From contig NZ_CAMICL010000006.1 of NCBI RefSeq assembly GCF_946221105.1, positions 1 to 64,000 on the forward strand: a stretch of DNA of 64,000 bases. The letters run 5' to 3'. Positions 49,162 through 59,628 of this stretch are shown piece after piece. The stretch is from an uncultured Corynebacterium sp. (GTDB taxonomy: Bacteria; Actinomycetota; Actinomycetes; Mycobacteriales; Mycobacteriaceae). The position numbers were made by a program, and so were the translations under genes. The notes below the pieces were generated by a model. It was not told the origin of the DNA and did no database searches. It saw only the letters and a program-made list of their open reading frames with translations. Within the stretch, counting starts at the first letter, position 1. Each line of letters starts with the position of its first letter.

Positions 49162-49958
49162 CCACCACGCTCTGGGCCGTCAGCGACCTGCACGCGGCGG
49201 TGAAGCGCAACGGCCCGAAGATAGACGCAATCCAGCCGGCTGACCCCTCAGACTGGCTCATCGTCGCGGGTGACGTCGCCGAGCGTCCGGAGTTGATCGT
49301 CCAGGTGATGGAGGATCTGGCCAGCCGCTTCGACACAGTGGTGTGGGTGCCGGGCAACCACGAGCTGTTCTGCCGCTCCGCGGACAGGCACCGCGGGCGC
49401 GAGAAATACACGATGCTGGTGCAGGCCATGCGCGCAATCGGAGTGATCACCCCGGAGGACCGTTACCCGGTCTTCGGTGGGGTGACCATCTGTCCGCTGT
49501 TCACCCTCTACGACTACTCGTTCCGCGCCCGCACCCTCACCGTGGAAGAAGCGCTCGCCGCCGCGCACGAGAACAATGTGGTGATGACCGACGAGGTCGC
49601 CATCGCCCCCTTCGTGGACATCCGCGCCTGGTGCTGGGACCGGCTGGCGTACACCACCAAGCGGCTCTCCCGCATCAACGGCCCGACGATTCTGATCAAC
49701 CACTGGCCGCTGGTGCAGGAGCCGGTGCAGCGCATGCAGTGGTCCGACATTGCCCTGTGGTGCGGCACCCGGCACACGCGAACCTGGGCCCAGCGATACA
49801 ACGCGAAAGCGGTCGTGTACGGTCACCTGCACATGCCGGGGGTGACAACTGTCGACGGAATCGAGCACATCGAAGCGTCTCTCGGCTATCCGCGCGAATG
49901 GGAGCGATTCCCGTCCGCGCAGCCGTTCCCGTACCCGGTCATGGAGGTTGAGCAGTGA
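49158..49958 (+). CDS. Metallophosphoesterase
   Basis: Calcineurin-like two-metal phosphoesterase, 266 residues. Metal ligands: AVSDLHAAV (D-x-H), LIVAGDVAERPE (GD), VWVPGNHELFC (GNHE), ILINHWPL and YGHLHMPG (GHxH). It overlaps dinF by ATGA and pptT by 4 bases (GTGA), forming a tight operon. In mycobacteria the gene just upstream of pptT (Rv2795c) encodes an acyl-carrier hydrolase that opposes PptT by removing phosphopantetheine, so that role is likely here by synteny. Confidence 0.88.
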   Translation: MTTTLWAVSDLHAAVKRNGPKIDAIQPADPSDWLIVAGDVAERPELIVQVMEDLASRFDTVVWVPGNHELFCRSADRHRGREKYTMLVQAMRAIGVITPEDRYPVFGGVTICPLFTLYDYSFRARTLTVEEALAAAHENNVVMTDEVAIAPFVDIRAWCWDRLAYTTKRLSRINGPTILINHWPLVQEPVQRMQWSDIALWCGTRHTRTWAQRYNAKAVVYGHLHMPGVTTVDGIEHIEASLGYPREWERFPSAQPFPYPVMEVEQ

Positions 49959-50620
49959 TGCAAGACGTTGCGCTGTTCCCTCCCGAGGCACGCTGCGTGT
50001 TCTACCTGACGGATGACGAAACCGACGCCGTCGACCTGAGCCGCTACGAGGACCTGCACCCCGACGAGCGCAACGAAGTCAGCGCCGCCGTGGACGTGCG
50101 CAAAGGCGAGTTCGGCGACGCCCGCTGGTGCGCCCACCAAGCCCTGCGCGAACTCGGCGTGGACTCGGCCGGGGCCATCTTGCGGGGGGAGCGGGGCATG
50201 CCGCTGTGGCCGGAGGGTTTCACCGGCTCGCTCACGCACACCGACGGGCTGCGCGCCGCCGTCGCTGCTTCCACCCGGCACGTGCACTCGATGGGCCTGG
50301 ACGCGGAACCGGCCGAGCCGCTCCCGGACGGTGTGCTGCGCTCCATCGCCAGCAAAACCGAGATAGCGATGGTGCAGCGGCTGCAGGCCGACGGCTACAC
50401 GTGGGCCGACCGACTGCTGTTCTGCGCCAAGGAAGCCACCTACAAGTGCTGGTACCCGATGACGCGGCGCTGGCTGGACTTCGACGAAGCCGAAATCGAG
50501 CTGCGCACCGACGGGTCCTTCACCTCCCAGCTGCTGGCCCGCCCCGCCCCGGTGCCGCTGTTCGAGGGCCGCTGGATCGAGCGCTGCGGCTACGTGGTCA
50601 CCTCCACCTACGTGCGGTAG
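49955..50620 (+). CDS. pptT: 4'-phosphopantetheinyl transferase (PptT type)
   Basis: Transfers phosphopantetheine from CoA to acyl and peptidyl carrier proteins; in mycolate-making bacteria it activates Pks13 and the fatty acid synthases. The 221-residue protein shows RGERGMPLWPEGFTGSLTHTDG, the metal-binding GLDAEP and LLFCAKEATYKCWYP, the hallmarks of the Sfp/EntD family. The GTG at 49955 overlaps the phosphoesterase stop; ATG at 49958 is an equal choice. It ends convergent with truB. Confidence 0.93.
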   Translation: MMQDVALFPPEARCVFYLTDDETDAVDLSRYEDLHPDERNEVSAAVDVRKGEFGDARWCAHQALRELGVDSAGAILRGERGMPLWPEGFTGSLTHTDGLRAAVAASTRHVHSMGLDAEPAEPLPDGVLRSIASKTEIAMVQRLQADGYTWADRLLFCAKEATYKCWYPMTRRWLDFDEAEIELRTDGSFTSQLLARPAPVPLFEGRWIERCGYVVTSTYVR

Positions 50621-50664
50621 CGCGCTCCGGACCGCGACGGCGACCGCAGCCCAACCAACACCGT

Positions 50665-51558
50665 CTACAGCGTCGAGGGGCGCGCCACGAACACCGTGGC
50701 CAGGCGCTTGCCCTTCTCTTTCACCAGCGCCACCGCGCGCCCGTCCGGGCCCACCGCCGCGTGGACGCCTTTGAGCCCGCGCGGCTCCAGCCACTTGCCC
50801 ATGGCCAGCGCGTCGTATTCCTCGGCCGTCACGTCGAGGACCGGCCACGCGCGGACCAAAGCCTCGTCCAGGTTCAAGGACAGTTCGGCGGAGTCCTCGA
50901 GCTGCTCCAAGGTGCGTGCGTCGGTGAGGGAGAAGGAGCCGACACGTGAGCGTCGTAAGGCAATCAAATGCCCCCCGACCCCGAGGGCGGCGCCGAGGTC
51001 GCGCCCGAGCGAGCGGATGTAGGTGCCGGAAGAGCAGTGCACGCGCGCGTCGACGTCCACGAACTCGCCGTCGCGGCGGATCTCGCCCAACTCAAACGCG
51101 TGGATGGTCACTTCGCGCGCGGGGATGTCCACCTCCTCGCCGGCGCGCACCAGCTCGTGCGCGCGCCGCCCGTCGATCTTGATTGCGGACACCTTCGACG
51201 GCACCTGCATGATCGTGCCGGTCAGCTTCGTCACCTCGGCGCGAATCGCCTCATCGGTCACACCAGAAGCATCATGCTTTTCGACGATCGCGCCCTCGGC
51301 ATCATCCGTCGTCGTCGACGCGCCCAGTCGGATCGTGGTTTCGTACACCTTGTCCTCAGCCACAAGATGGGCCAGCAGCTTTGTGCCGCGCTCGATGCCC
51401 GCCACCAGCACACCGGTTGCCATGGGGTCGAGCGTGCCCGCGTGGCCGACTTTGCGGGTGCCGAAGAAGCGGCGCAGGCGTGCGACAACGTCGTGGCTGG
51501 TCATGCCAGCGGGCTTGTCCACGACGACGATTCCGGAAGTGGAGAGGGGATCGTTCAT
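50665..51558 (-). CDS. truB: tRNA pseudouridine-55 synthase
   Basis: Makes pseudouridine 55 in the T loop of tRNAs. The 297-residue product has GIVVVDKPAGMTSHDVVARL, RKVGHAGTLDPMATGVLV with the catalytic Asp, and the YETTIRLGASTTTDDAEGAI block, plus HCSSGTYIRSLGRDLG. The C-terminal part is the actinobacterial extension. Start is leaderless (CATAAT on the minus strand eight bases upstream) and diverges from ribF. Confidence 0.95.
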   Translation of the reverse strand: MNDPLSTSGIVVVDKPAGMTSHDVVARLRRFFGTRKVGHAGTLDPMATGVLVAGIERGTKLLAHLVAEDKVYETTIRLGASTTTDDAEGAIVEKHDASGVTDEAIRAEVTKLTGTIMQVPSKVSAIKIDGRRAHELVRAGEEVDIPAREVTIHAFELGEIRRDGEFVDVDARVHCSSGTYIRSLGRDLGAALGVGGHLIALRRSRVGSFSLTDARTLEQLEDSAELSLNLDEALVRAWPVLDVTAEEYDALAMGKWLEPRGLKGVHAAVGPDGRAVALVKEKGKRLATVFVARPSTL

Positions 51559-51589
51559 GCCACGCGATTATGCCGTACCCTAAGTCCCC
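51559..51589. promoter_or_regulatory. Divergent leaderless promoters of truB and ribF
   Basis: The gap between start codons is 31 bp. CATAAT on the minus strand (51572-51567) and TACCCT on the plus strand (51576-51581) are three bases apart, each followed by eight bases and a start codon. Confidence 0.6.
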
Positions 51590-52561
51590 GTGGATATTCT
51601 GCGCGGGCTTTCGAGTGCGCCGGATCCCTTCGCGGAAACCGGCACGGTGGTCACTATCGGTGTGTTCGATGGGGTGCACCGGGGCCACCAACTGCTCATT
51701 TCCAAGGCGGTGGAGACCGCTCGCGAGCTGGGCGTGCCGTGCGTGGTGATGACCTTCGACCCGCACCCCGTGACCATTTTCGCCCCGGAACACGCCCCTA
51801 GGGCACTGATGCCTCTCGACGAGCGCGCCCGCCACATCGCCGACCTCGGTGTGGATGCACTGCTGGTCATCGACTTCCGCGAAGAGCTCGCGGGCCTGAC
51901 GCCTGCGCAGTACATGGACGACGTGCTGGTTTCCACTCTGGGCGCGAAGCACGTGCTGGTGGGGGAGAACTTCACCTTCGGCCGCGACGCCGCCGGCACT
52001 GCAACCGACATGGCGCAGCTGGGGGAGCAGGCGGGCGTGGACGTGACCATTGTGCAGCTGCTGGGCGAGGGCGAGGTGCGGATTTGTTCCACCGCCATTC
52101 GCGACCACCTCTCTGGCGGCGACGTCGCCTTGGCCACGGATTTTATGGGCCGGCCCTTTTCCGTCATCGCGCCGATTGAGCGCGGCGCGGGCCGAGGCGG
52201 CAGGGAACTGGGCTACCCCACGGCGAACCAGTACGCCTCCGACACCTCGGCCGTGCCCGCGGACGGCGTGTATGCGGGGTGGCTGACCATCATCGACGAC
52301 GGTGAGATCGACGGCGACATGCAACCCGGCGTGCGCTACCCGGCAGCTATTTCCGTGGGCACCAACCCCACGTTCGGCGACGCCCGGCGCAGCGTGGAGT
52401 CTTTCGTGCTGGACCGCGACGCGGACCTGTACGGCCGCATGGCCCGCGTGGAGTTCGTGGAGAAGGTCCGCGACATGCTCAAGTTCAACTCGGTGGATGA
52501 GTTGCTGGATAACATGGCTCGTGACGTGCAGACGACGCGCGAGATTTTAGGAGTGGCGTAA
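51590..52561 (+). CDS. ribF: Bifunctional riboflavin kinase/FAD synthetase
   Basis: Converts riboflavin to FMN and FAD. GTG at 51590 gives 323 residues. The N-terminal adenylyltransferase has TIGVFDGVHRGHQLLI, VMTFDPHPVTIFAPE and VLVGENFTFGRDAAG; the C-terminal kinase has GRGGRELGYPTANQY and NPTFGD with the final VEFVEKVRDMLKFNSVDEL. Leaderless start. A nucleoside hydrolase starts one base after the stop. Confidence 0.95.
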   Translation: MDILRGLSSAPDPFAETGTVVTIGVFDGVHRGHQLLISKAVETARELGVPCVVMTFDPHPVTIFAPEHAPRALMPLDERARHIADLGVDALLVIDFREELAGLTPAQYMDDVLVSTLGAKHVLVGENFTFGRDAAGTATDMAQLGEQAGVDVTIVQLLGEGEVRICSTAIRDHLSGGDVALATDFMGRPFSVIAPIERGAGRGGRELGYPTANQYASDTSAVPADGVYAGWLTIIDDGEIDGDMQPGVRYPAAISVGTNPTFGDARRSVESFVLDRDADLYGRMARVEFVEKVRDMLKFNSVDELLDNMARDVQTTREILGVA

Positions 52562-53512
52562 ATGGCTCGAAAGCTCATCCTGGACGTGGACACTGGTATC
52601 GACGACGCGTTGGCGATCGCTTACGCGCTGGCGTCGCCAGAGCTGGATCTCATCGGGGTGACGTGCACCTACGGCAATGTCGAGGTCGATCAGGCGGTGC
52701 GGAACTCGCTGGCCATCCTGGAGTTGTTCGGCCGCACTGACGTGCCGGTGTACGCAGGTCCCCAGCGGGAGGACTTCGAAGTCATGGAGATTTCCCAGTT
52801 CATCCATGGCGTCAACGGGATCGGGGAAGCAGAGCTTTACGACGCCTCGCGCGCCCCAGAAAAACTGTCCGCCGTCGAGTTCATGGTGCAGTCTGTCCAC
52901 CGTTACGGCGACGAGTTAGTCATCGTGCCTGTCGGGCCGCTCACCACAGTTGCAGAGGCGGTCCAACGAGACGAGCACTTCGCTTCGCGGGCACACATTG
53001 TGTGCATGGGCGGCGCACTCACGGTGCCTGGCAACGTCAGCGCTTGGTCCGAGGCGAACATTAACCAGGACCCGGAGGCGGCCGACGTAGTGTTCCGCCA
53101 GTGCGAGGACATCACCATGATCGGTCTGGATGTCACGCTGCAGACGCTGCTGACAACGGTGGAGACGAAGCAGTGGAGGGCGCTGCGCACGACTGGCGGC
53201 GAGTTCCTCGCCGAGGCCACCGACTACTACATCAAGGCGTACGAAACCACGTCGCCGCACCTCGGCGGCTGCGGACTCCACGATCCGCTGGCTGTTGCGG
53301 TGGCCGCTGATCCGTCCCTGGTGGACACGCTGGCGATCAATTTGAAGGTGGACACGGAGGGTGAAACGCGTGGGCGCACCATCGGCGACGAGACGTGCTT
53401 GAACGACCCGGTGAAGTCTGCCCGCGTGGCCGTGGGGGTGGACGTGGAGCGCTTCTTGGAGGAGTTCATGCGCCGGCTGACCGGTTTGGCCCGCGAGACC
53501 CCGGTCGTGTAA
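52562..53512 (+). CDS. Inosine-uridine preferring nucleoside hydrolase
   Basis: Hydrolyses ribonucleosides to base and ribose for salvage. The 316-residue protein opens with the calcium-binding motif [19 protein letters not shown], then [43 protein letters not shown] and [14 protein letters not shown] with the catalytic His. The ATG is directly after the ribF stop, so it is cotranscribed with ribF. Base preference cannot be read from sequence. Confidence 0.9.
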   Translation: MARKLILDVDTGIDDALAIAYALASPELDLIGVTCTYGNVEVDQAVRNSLAILELFGRTDVPVYAGPQREDFEVMEISQFIHGVNGIGEAELYDASRAPEKLSAVEFMVQSVHRYGDELVIVPVGPLTTVAEAVQRDEHFASRAHIVCMGGALTVPGNVSAWSEANINQDPEAADVVFRQCEDITMIGLDVTLQTLLTTVETKQWRALRTTGGEFLAEATDYYIKAYETTSPHLGGCGLHDPLAVAVAADPSLVDTLAINLKVDTEGETRGRTIGDETCLNDPVKSARVAVGVDVERFLEEFMRRLTGLARETPVV

Positions 53513-53615
53513 CCTCTCCCAAGGTCTTGCGCCTATTGACTGTGGTTCGCGGCAGTTGCGGCGCAGCGAAGACTTTTTCCGTAGAACGCGAACTGAAACA
53601 ACCAAGGAGTACCTC

Positions 53616-53885
<270 letters not shown>

Positions 53886-53922
53886 GCGTCGTTAGGCCGT
53901 CGCAAAGCTTCGGCCCAAAAAG

Positions 53923-53954
53923 AACGCCTCACCTGCATGGTGGGGCGTTTTTTG
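53923..53954 (+). terminator. Intrinsic terminator after rpsO
   Basis: AACGCCTCACC (53923-53933) pairs with GGTGGGGCGTT (53939-53949) with one G-T pair, followed by a T-run to 53953. A GTCGCAAAGC word lies 14 bp upstream at 53899-53908. Confidence 0.9.
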
Positions 53955-54035
53955 TTATCATCATTGGCCGTTGCATGAGAAACACGACAAGGCGGCACCG
54001 ATGATCGCCACAAACCTTCAAGGAGAGGGATCCTT

Positions 54036-56324
54036 TTGAGCAACTTCAAGCCAAAGAATGCTTTCGACGTCCACGTGGACGAGGAGTTTGGCATCACCGA
54101 GGCAGTAGCCACCCTGGACAACGGCGACTTCGGCTCGCGCACCATCCGCTTTGAAACCGGCCAGCTGGCTCGTCAGGCGGACGGCTCCGTGACCACCTAC
54201 CTCGACGACGAGACGATGATGCTGGCCACCACGACCGCATCCAACCAGCCGCGCGAAGGATTCGACTTCTTCCCGCTGACCGTGGACGTGGAAGAGCGCA
54301 TGTACGCAGCCGGCAAGATCCCGGGCTCCTTCTTCCGCCGCGAGGGCCGTCCCTCCACGCAGGCGATCCTGGCGTGCCGCCTGATCGACCGCCCGCTGCG
54401 CCCGACCTTTGTCAAGGGCCTGCGCAACGAGGTGCAGGTGGTCATCACCGTGCTCTCGCAGCACCCGGAGGAGTACTACGACGTCGTGGCCATCAACGGC
54501 GCGTCCGCCGCGACTCAGCTGTCGGGCCTGCCGGTTTCCGGCCCGGTCGGCGGTGTGCGCATGGCGCTGCTGGCGGACGACAAGCACCCGGAGGGCCAGT
54601 GGGTGGCCTTCCCGAACCACGAGCAGCACGAGCGCTGCCTGTTCGAGATGGTTGTGGCCGGCCGCATGATCGAGCGCAAGCGCGGCCGCAAGACCGAGGA
54701 AGATGTCGCCATCATGATGGTGGAGGCTGGCGCCGGCGTGAACGTGGTCAAGCAGATTGAGGCCGGCTACCCGGCGCCGACCGAGTCCACCGTCGCCGAG
54801 GGCATCGAGGCAGCCAAGCCGTTCATTGAGACGCTGTGCCGCGCCCAGCGCGGCCTGGCCGAGGAGATGGCCAAGGAGACCAAGGAGTTCCAGCTCTTCC
54901 CGGCGTACTCCGACAAGGTGTTCAACGCCGTTGAGAAGAAGGCGTCCAAGAAACTGGCCAAGCTGCTCACCATCAAGGGCAAGGCTGAGCGCGACGAGGC
55001 CACCAACGAGTACATGGAAGACATCGAGGAAAGCCTTCTCGACGACTTCGACATCGACGACGATGACCGCGAGGAGTACGCTGCGGCGTCCAAGGAGATC
55101 CGCGCGGCCTACAACGCGCTGATGAAGCAGATCGTGCGCGAGAAGATCCTCGCCGAGGGCTTCCGCATCGACGGCCGCGGCGTGACCGACATCCGCGACC
55201 TCGAGGTCGAGGTCGAGCTCATCCCGCGCGCCCACGGCTCCGCCCTGTTCGAGCGCGGCGAGACCCAGATCCTGGGCGTGACCACCCTGGATATGCTGAA
55301 GATGGAGCAGCACCTGGATTCTTTGCACCCGGAGGACTCCAAGCGCTACATCCACCACTACAACTTCCCGCCGTACTCCACCGGCGAGACTGGTCGCGTC
55401 GGTTCCCCGAAGCGCCGCGAGATCGGCCACGGCGCGCTCGCCGAGCGCGCGCTGCTGCCGGTGATCCCATCGCGCGAGGACTTCCCGTACACCATCCGCC
55501 AGGTCTCCGAGGCGCTGGGGTCCAACGGCTCGACCTCCATGGGCTCGGTGTGCGCCTCCACGCTGTCGCTGTACAACGCGGGCGTGCCGCTTGCCGCCCC
55601 GGTGGCCGGCATCGCCATGGGTTTGGTCTCCGGCGAGGTGAACGGCGAGACCGAGTACGTCGCCCTGACCGACATTCTGGGCGCGGAGGACGCGTTCGGC
55701 GACATGGACTTCAAGGTCGCCGGCACCCGCGAGTTCATCACTGCGCTGCAGCTGGACACCAAGCTCGACGGCATCCCGTCGAAGGTGCTGGCAGAAGCCC
55801 TGAACCAGGCTCGCGACGCGCGCGACGCCATCCTGGACACCATGGCAGAGGTCATCGAGGGCCCGGACGAGATGAACGCGCTCGCGCCGAAGATCACCAC
55901 CGTGAAGGTCCCCGTGTCCAAGATCGGCGAGGTCATCGGCCCGAAGGGCAAGACCATCAACCAGATCACCGAGGACACCGGCGCCGAGATCTCCATCGAG
56001 GACGACGGCACCGTGTTCGTCTCCGCCGCTTCCGGCGAGGCCGCGGACGCCGCGATTGAGAAGATCAACGCCATTGCCAACCCGCAGATGCCGAAGGTGG
56101 GCGAGCGCTACCTGGGCACCGTGGTCAAGACCGTCGCCTTCGGCGCGTTCGTGTCCATCATGCCGGGCACCGACGGCCTGATCCACATCTCCAACCTGGG
56201 CGGCAACACCCGCGTGGAAAACGTCGAAGACGTCATCAACGTCGGCGACAAGGTCGAGGTGGAGATCCGCGACATCGACAACCGCGGCAAGATCTCGTTG
56301 GTTCCGGTCGAGGACGGCGAGTAA
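54036..56324 (+). CDS. pnp: Polyribonucleotide nucleotidyltransferase (GpsI/PNPase)
   Basis: Phosphorolytic 3'-5' exoribonuclease of the RNA degradosome. TTG at 54036 follows the AAGGAGAGGG RBS; 762 residues. Two RNase PH domains ([18 protein letters not shown] in the first, [20 protein letters not shown] and [17 protein letters not shown] in the second) flank a helical linker; the second has the [13 protein letters not shown] segment. KH ([20 protein letters not shown]) and S1 ([20 protein letters not shown]) end the protein. Confidence 0.97.
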   Translation: MSNFKPKNAFDVHVDEEFGITEAVATLDNGDFGSRTIRFETGQLARQADGSVTTYLDDETMMLATTTASNQPREGFDFFPLTVDVEERMYAAGKIPGSFFRREGRPSTQAILACRLIDRPLRPTFVKGLRNEVQVVITVLSQHPEEYYDVVAINGASAATQLSGLPVSGPVGGVRMALLADDKHPEGQWVAFPNHEQHERCLFEMVVAGRMIERKRGRKTEEDVAIMMVEAGAGVNVVKQIEAGYPAPTESTVAEGIEAAKPFIETLCRAQRGLAEEMAKETKEFQLFPAYSDKVFNAVEKKASKKLAKLLTIKGKAERDEATNEYMEDIEESLLDDFDIDDDDREEYAAASKEIRAAYNALMKQIVREKILAEGFRIDGRGVTDIRDLEVEVELIPRAHGSALFERGETQILGVTTLDMLKMEQHLDSLHPEDSKRYIHHYNFPPYSTGETGRVGSPKRREIGHGALAERALLPVIPSREDFPYTIRQVSEALGSNGSTSMGSVCASTLSLYNAGVPLAAPVAGIAMGLVSGEVNGETEYVALTDILGAEDAFGDMDFKVAGTREFITALQLDTKLDGIPSKVLAEALNQARDARDAILDTMAEVIEGPDEMNALAPKITTVKVPVSKIGEVIGPKGKTINQITEDTGAEISIEDDGTVFVSAASGEAADAAIEKINAIANPQMPKVGERYLGTVVKTVAFGAFVSIMPGTDGLIHISNLGGNTRVENVEDVINVGDKVEVEIRDIDNRGKISLVPVEDGE

Positions 56325-56343
56325 ACCGGCAGGTAATCGTCGA

Positions 56344-56378
56344 AAAGCGGGCGCTCTCGTGGTGAGGGCGCCCGCTTT
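56344..56378. terminator. Bidirectional terminator between pnp and the ALDH pseudogene
   Basis: AAAGCGGGCGC (56344-56354) and GCGCCCGCTTT (56368-56378) form a perfect 11-bp stem. The outer left edge contains GTCGAAAAGC (56339-56348), and CTTCTCGACG follows at 56384, so the terminator sits inside arms of the repeated-word family. Confidence 0.85.
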
Positions 56379-56399
56379 CTTACTTCTCGACGTTTCACG

Positions 56400-57983
56400 T
56401 CACGGCAAGAACCGCAACTTCTTGCCCAGATCCAGCGCAGTGGTCATGAGCTCGCCGTAGTATCGGCGCGGCATCTGCTTCGGGCCGCGCATCGGCATGA
56501 TCCGCTGCTGGGAGATGTTTTTGACCTCGGTGTACTTGGTCAGGCCTTCCGGTCCGTGGCGGCGGGCGACACCCGACTCCTTCACGCCGCCGAGCGGGGT
56601 GGACACGGATGCCCAGGTCGCCGCGTAGCCGTCGTTGATGGTCACGCCGCCGGCCTGCACCTGCTCGGCGATCTCCCAGGCTGTGTCGGGAGCGCCGAAA
56701 ACGGAGGCGTTGAGGCCGTAGCTGGTGTTGTTGGCTAGGCGGATCGCCTCGTCGGTGTCCGCCACGCGCTGGACGTAGACGACGGGGCCGAAGACCTCCT
56801 GGGTCAGCAGGTCGGCGCTTTCGGGCACATCTGTGAGCACCGTCGGTTCGAAGAAGAACGGCCCAAGGTCGGGGCGGGGTGTGCCGCCGGCGACGACGGT
56901 CGCGCCCTTTGCCACGGCGTCATCGACGAATCGTTGCACGGTGTCCAACTGGTTCTGGTTGATCAGCGAGCCCATCTGGTAGTTCCAGTTCAAGCCCGAC
57001 CCCAGTTTGATGCGTTTGGTGGCGTCGCGGAACGCGGCGATGAAGCGGTCGAAGACCTCGTCGGGCACGTAGATGCGCTCGATGGAGACGCACAGTTGGC
57101 CGGAATTGGAGAAGCAGGCTGTGGCGATGGTGTCGATGTGGGCCTCGATGTCCGCATCCGGCGCGATGATCATAGGGTTCTTGCCGCCGAGCTCGGCGGA
57201 GTAGCCTACGAGGCGCTCGCCGACAACCTTGCCCAAAAGCTTGCCGGTGGCGGTGGAGCCGGTGAACATGAGGTAGTCGCACTGTTTGGCGATTGCCTGG
57301 CCGACGACCTTGCCTGAACCGGTGACGATTTGGAACAGATCCTTCGGCAAGCCCGCGTGTGTGAGTAACTTTTTGACGATGATGGCAGAAAACGGGGTGG
57401 AGGAATCCGGCTTCGCCACCACCGCGTTACCAGCCAACAGTGCGGGGATAGCGTCGGAGACGCCGAGCGCGAGCGGGTAGTTCCACGGGCTGATCTGGCC
57501 CACCACGCCCTTGGGGAAGCGCTGCTCCCTGGTAGAGGTGATCACCGGAAATGCGCCAGCACGGCGCGTGGTGGACAGAAAACCGGCTGCGTTGTTGGCT
57601 TAGTAGCGGGCGTTGTTGAGCACGTCCAGCACCTCATCAAACGCCGCGGTGCGGTCTTTTCCAGTCTCCAGCTGCACCAGGTCCGCCAGCAGGTCCTGGC
57701 GTTTAACAACACTCTTGTGGAATTGCTCCATGACCTTCACGCGGTCCGCCACGGGTTTCGCGGCCCAGTCCTTTTGCGCAGAGCGGGCGATCCGGAACGC
57801 TTCGTCCACATCCGCCTCTGTGCCGCTGCCGACAGCGCCGAGGGCGTCCTCAACGAAGGGGGAGCGGACCACGGTGCAGTCTCCGGAGGCGAGCGAACCG
57901 GTGGTGTGGTTGGTGGTGAGCGCGAGCAGTTCCTCTACGAAGGGTGTTGGCAGTGCTGCTTCATTGAGCCGTTTGGGGAGCAT
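56400..57983 (-). pseudogene. Aldehyde dehydrogenase (GabD2-like) broken by a nonsense codon
   Basis: A complete NAD(P)-dependent aldehyde dehydrogenase, probably of the succinic semialdehyde GabD2 type, is encoded except for one in-frame TAA at 57602-57600 (codon 128 from the ATG at 57983). Reading through, the frame stays open from the first part (LLADLVQLETGKDRTAAFDE) via NNARY-stop-ANNAAGFLST to GVVGQISPWNYPLALGVSDA, AELGGKNPMIIAPDADI and catalytic Cys NSGQLCVSIERIYV. Normal proteins here read RYYANNA, so a Tyr codon became TAA by one base. Start is leaderless (TAAGCT seven bases before). The C-terminal part could begin at GTG 57545 but would lack the N-terminal cofactor region. Confidence 0.85.
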
Positions 57984-58085
57984 GGAGACGAGCTTAGGCC
58001 GCATTCGCCGTGGTAGGGTTGGCGGATTATCAGTGGAGTTCCGCTTTGACGGCCCCGCGAGTTCCCGTGCAGGAAAGGTGAATCC

Positions 58086-58661
58086 ATGGGGCGCATTAAT
58101 GTGAAAAAGACAGCCGTGGCCCTTGTGGCTGGTCTTTCCGCATTTGCAGCGACCGGTGTCGCAGTCGCTCAGGGAGGCATTGCCGCCAACCTTGCACTAT
58201 CGGGCACGTTTTTCTCCGTGAGTATGAGTCACCTCAGGGGAGAGGGACTTTCAGTGTTCGTGGACGGCGAACAGATGGCCAACGAGCAGTTGCCCGTCGC
58301 ACGTTTTAAGTTCCAGCACGCCTACGCGTCCAACCTCTGCTTGTCTGCCACGTTGCCAGATGTGCCGTTGATCGGGGAAAGCACGTTCCGTCTTTCGGCG
58401 AACGGGAACGACAGCGTTGAGGCACGCAATTTGGTCGTAGGCGCCACGGATGTCTCCGGCTCCCTCGATCTGGGCAATGCGGCAGTTGGCGTTGACGCCA
58501 GCCAGTACAACGATGCTGCGGCACCGGGAGCCTGGGGGCTGTCTGCCGGGACCGTGGCGTTGAGCGCAGACCACATCCGGGCGACGTCGGTGGGAGCACA
58601 AACACTGAAGGTGTCCAGCGTCGACGTTTCTGTGAAAAGGGATTTATCAAATGCCTGCTAA
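58086..58661 (+). CDS. DUF6230 family secreted protein
   Basis: 191-residue exported protein. A signal peptide (KTAVALVAGLSAFAATGVAVA) is followed by a small beta-rich domain with no catalytic motif visible; two Cys remain (NLCLSAT and the final NAC). It overlaps the next gene by 11 bp. In Streptomyces DUF6230 and DUF6114 genes occur as pairs, and the same pair is seen here, so the two proteins likely act together at the envelope. RBS GGAAAGG precedes the ATG. Confidence 0.8.
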   Translation: MGRINVKKTAVALVAGLSAFAATGVAVAQGGIAANLALSGTFFSVSMSHLRGEGLSVFVDGEQMANEQLPVARFKFQHAYASNLCLSATLPDVPLIGESTFRLSANGNDSVEARNLVVGATDVSGSLDLGNAAVGVDASQYNDAAAPGAWGLSAGTVALSADHIRATSVGAQTLKVSSVDVSVKRDLSNAC

Positions 58662-59628
58662 GCACGCCGATGATCGTGGTTGGCGCGAAAAATTTCGTGA
58701 GTGGCGCAGCACCCGTCCCTTCGCCGGAGGCCTGCTCATGCTCATCTCCGGCATCATTATGGTCGCGCCGGCGTACTTCACGGTGCAGATTTCGGACCTT
58801 CTGGTGATGATCTCCACCATCTCCGGCGTGTCCACTCTGCTCATCGGTGCGCTGCTCATGATGTTCGGCATCGGCACCTGGATGCAGCCGTTCGCTGCGA
58901 CGTATTTGGGCGTGCTGGGCATCATCGTCGCCATCATTGCGGTGCCGACGTCGAATCTCGGCGGCTTCTTCATCGGGTCGCTCCTCGGCATTATCGGCGG
59001 TGCGCTCGCGCTCGGTTGGGAGCACGGACCGAAACGACGCAGGCACGCAGCCTCCGTCCTCGCCGTCGTAGTGGGTGTAGGGGTCGGCGCACCTACGCTT
59101 TACGACGAACCAAAGGTCATCGCCCAGGAAAGTCCAACTATCCCTCCCGGCAATCCCGCGGTGATTCGCGGGGAGCATGTGGAGCTGAAGGGCAACGTGC
59201 ACGCCACTTTTGGTCTGGCAAATACCGGGGGGTCGCAGAAGCGCACGCTCATCCTCACAGGAGACGAGCTCGTTGCGCGGAACCTCTCTTTGGACCTGCC
59301 GGGGCTTCCGGGGCTTGGGAACCTGACAACAGGTCCAGTGGAAACACGACTCTCCCGAGGCCCTGTGCGTATCGAGGTAACGGGTATCACCGCAACGCCC
59401 GTGGTAGCCGGGGTGCCGGCGGTGCCCGTCACGGTGGACCTAAATGGCGATCTCGGCGCTGTCCTCCAGCAGCTCGGCATCCCGGAGGCGCGCCCGGTGC
59501 CAAATGTGGCTGTGCCGGACATGGTCATGGACCATGTAGCGCTCAACAACGCAACCCTAGAACTTGTGAGTCTGCATAGTCAGCAGTTCCGCGCACCGTC
59601 GTTCACACTGACCGCGATAAGAAACTAG
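58651..59628 (+). CDS. DUF6114 family membrane protein with extracellular domain
   Basis: 325 residues: about four membrane spans in the first 120 (GGLLMLISGIIMVAPAYFTV, VMISTISGVSTLLIGALLMM, YLGVLGIIVAIIAV, FIGSLLGIIGGALALGW), an EHGPKRRRHA loop, one more span, then about 170 residues of beta-rich sequence. The DUF6114 part normally ends after the first spans. The added domain (VIRGEHVELKGNVHATF, VPDMVMDHVALNNATLELVS) resembles the DUF6230 partner in pattern. Function unknown. The stop overlaps the convergent gene by CTAG. Confidence 0.8.
   Translation: MPAKHADDRGWREKFREWRSTRPFAGGLLMLISGIIMVAPAYFTVQISDLLVMISTISGVSTLLIGALLMMFGIGTWMQPFAATYLGVLGIIVAIIAVPTSNLGGFFIGSLLGIIGGALALGWEHGPKRRRHAASVLAVVVGVGVGAPTLYDEPKVIAQESPTIPPGNPAVIRGEHVELKGNVHATFGLANTGGSQKRTLILTGDELVARNLSLDLPGLPGLGNLTTGPVETRLSRGPVRIEVTGITATPVVAGVPAVPVTVDLNGDLGAVLQQLGIPEARPVPNVAVPDMVMDHVALNNATLELVSLHSQQFRAPSFTLTAIRN

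Noticed and set aside
57545..57545. Two separate aldehyde dehydrogenase-related genes instead of one broken gene
   Set aside because: Both parts are in the same frame, 18 codons apart, and the sequence between them continues the family alignment through a single TAA.
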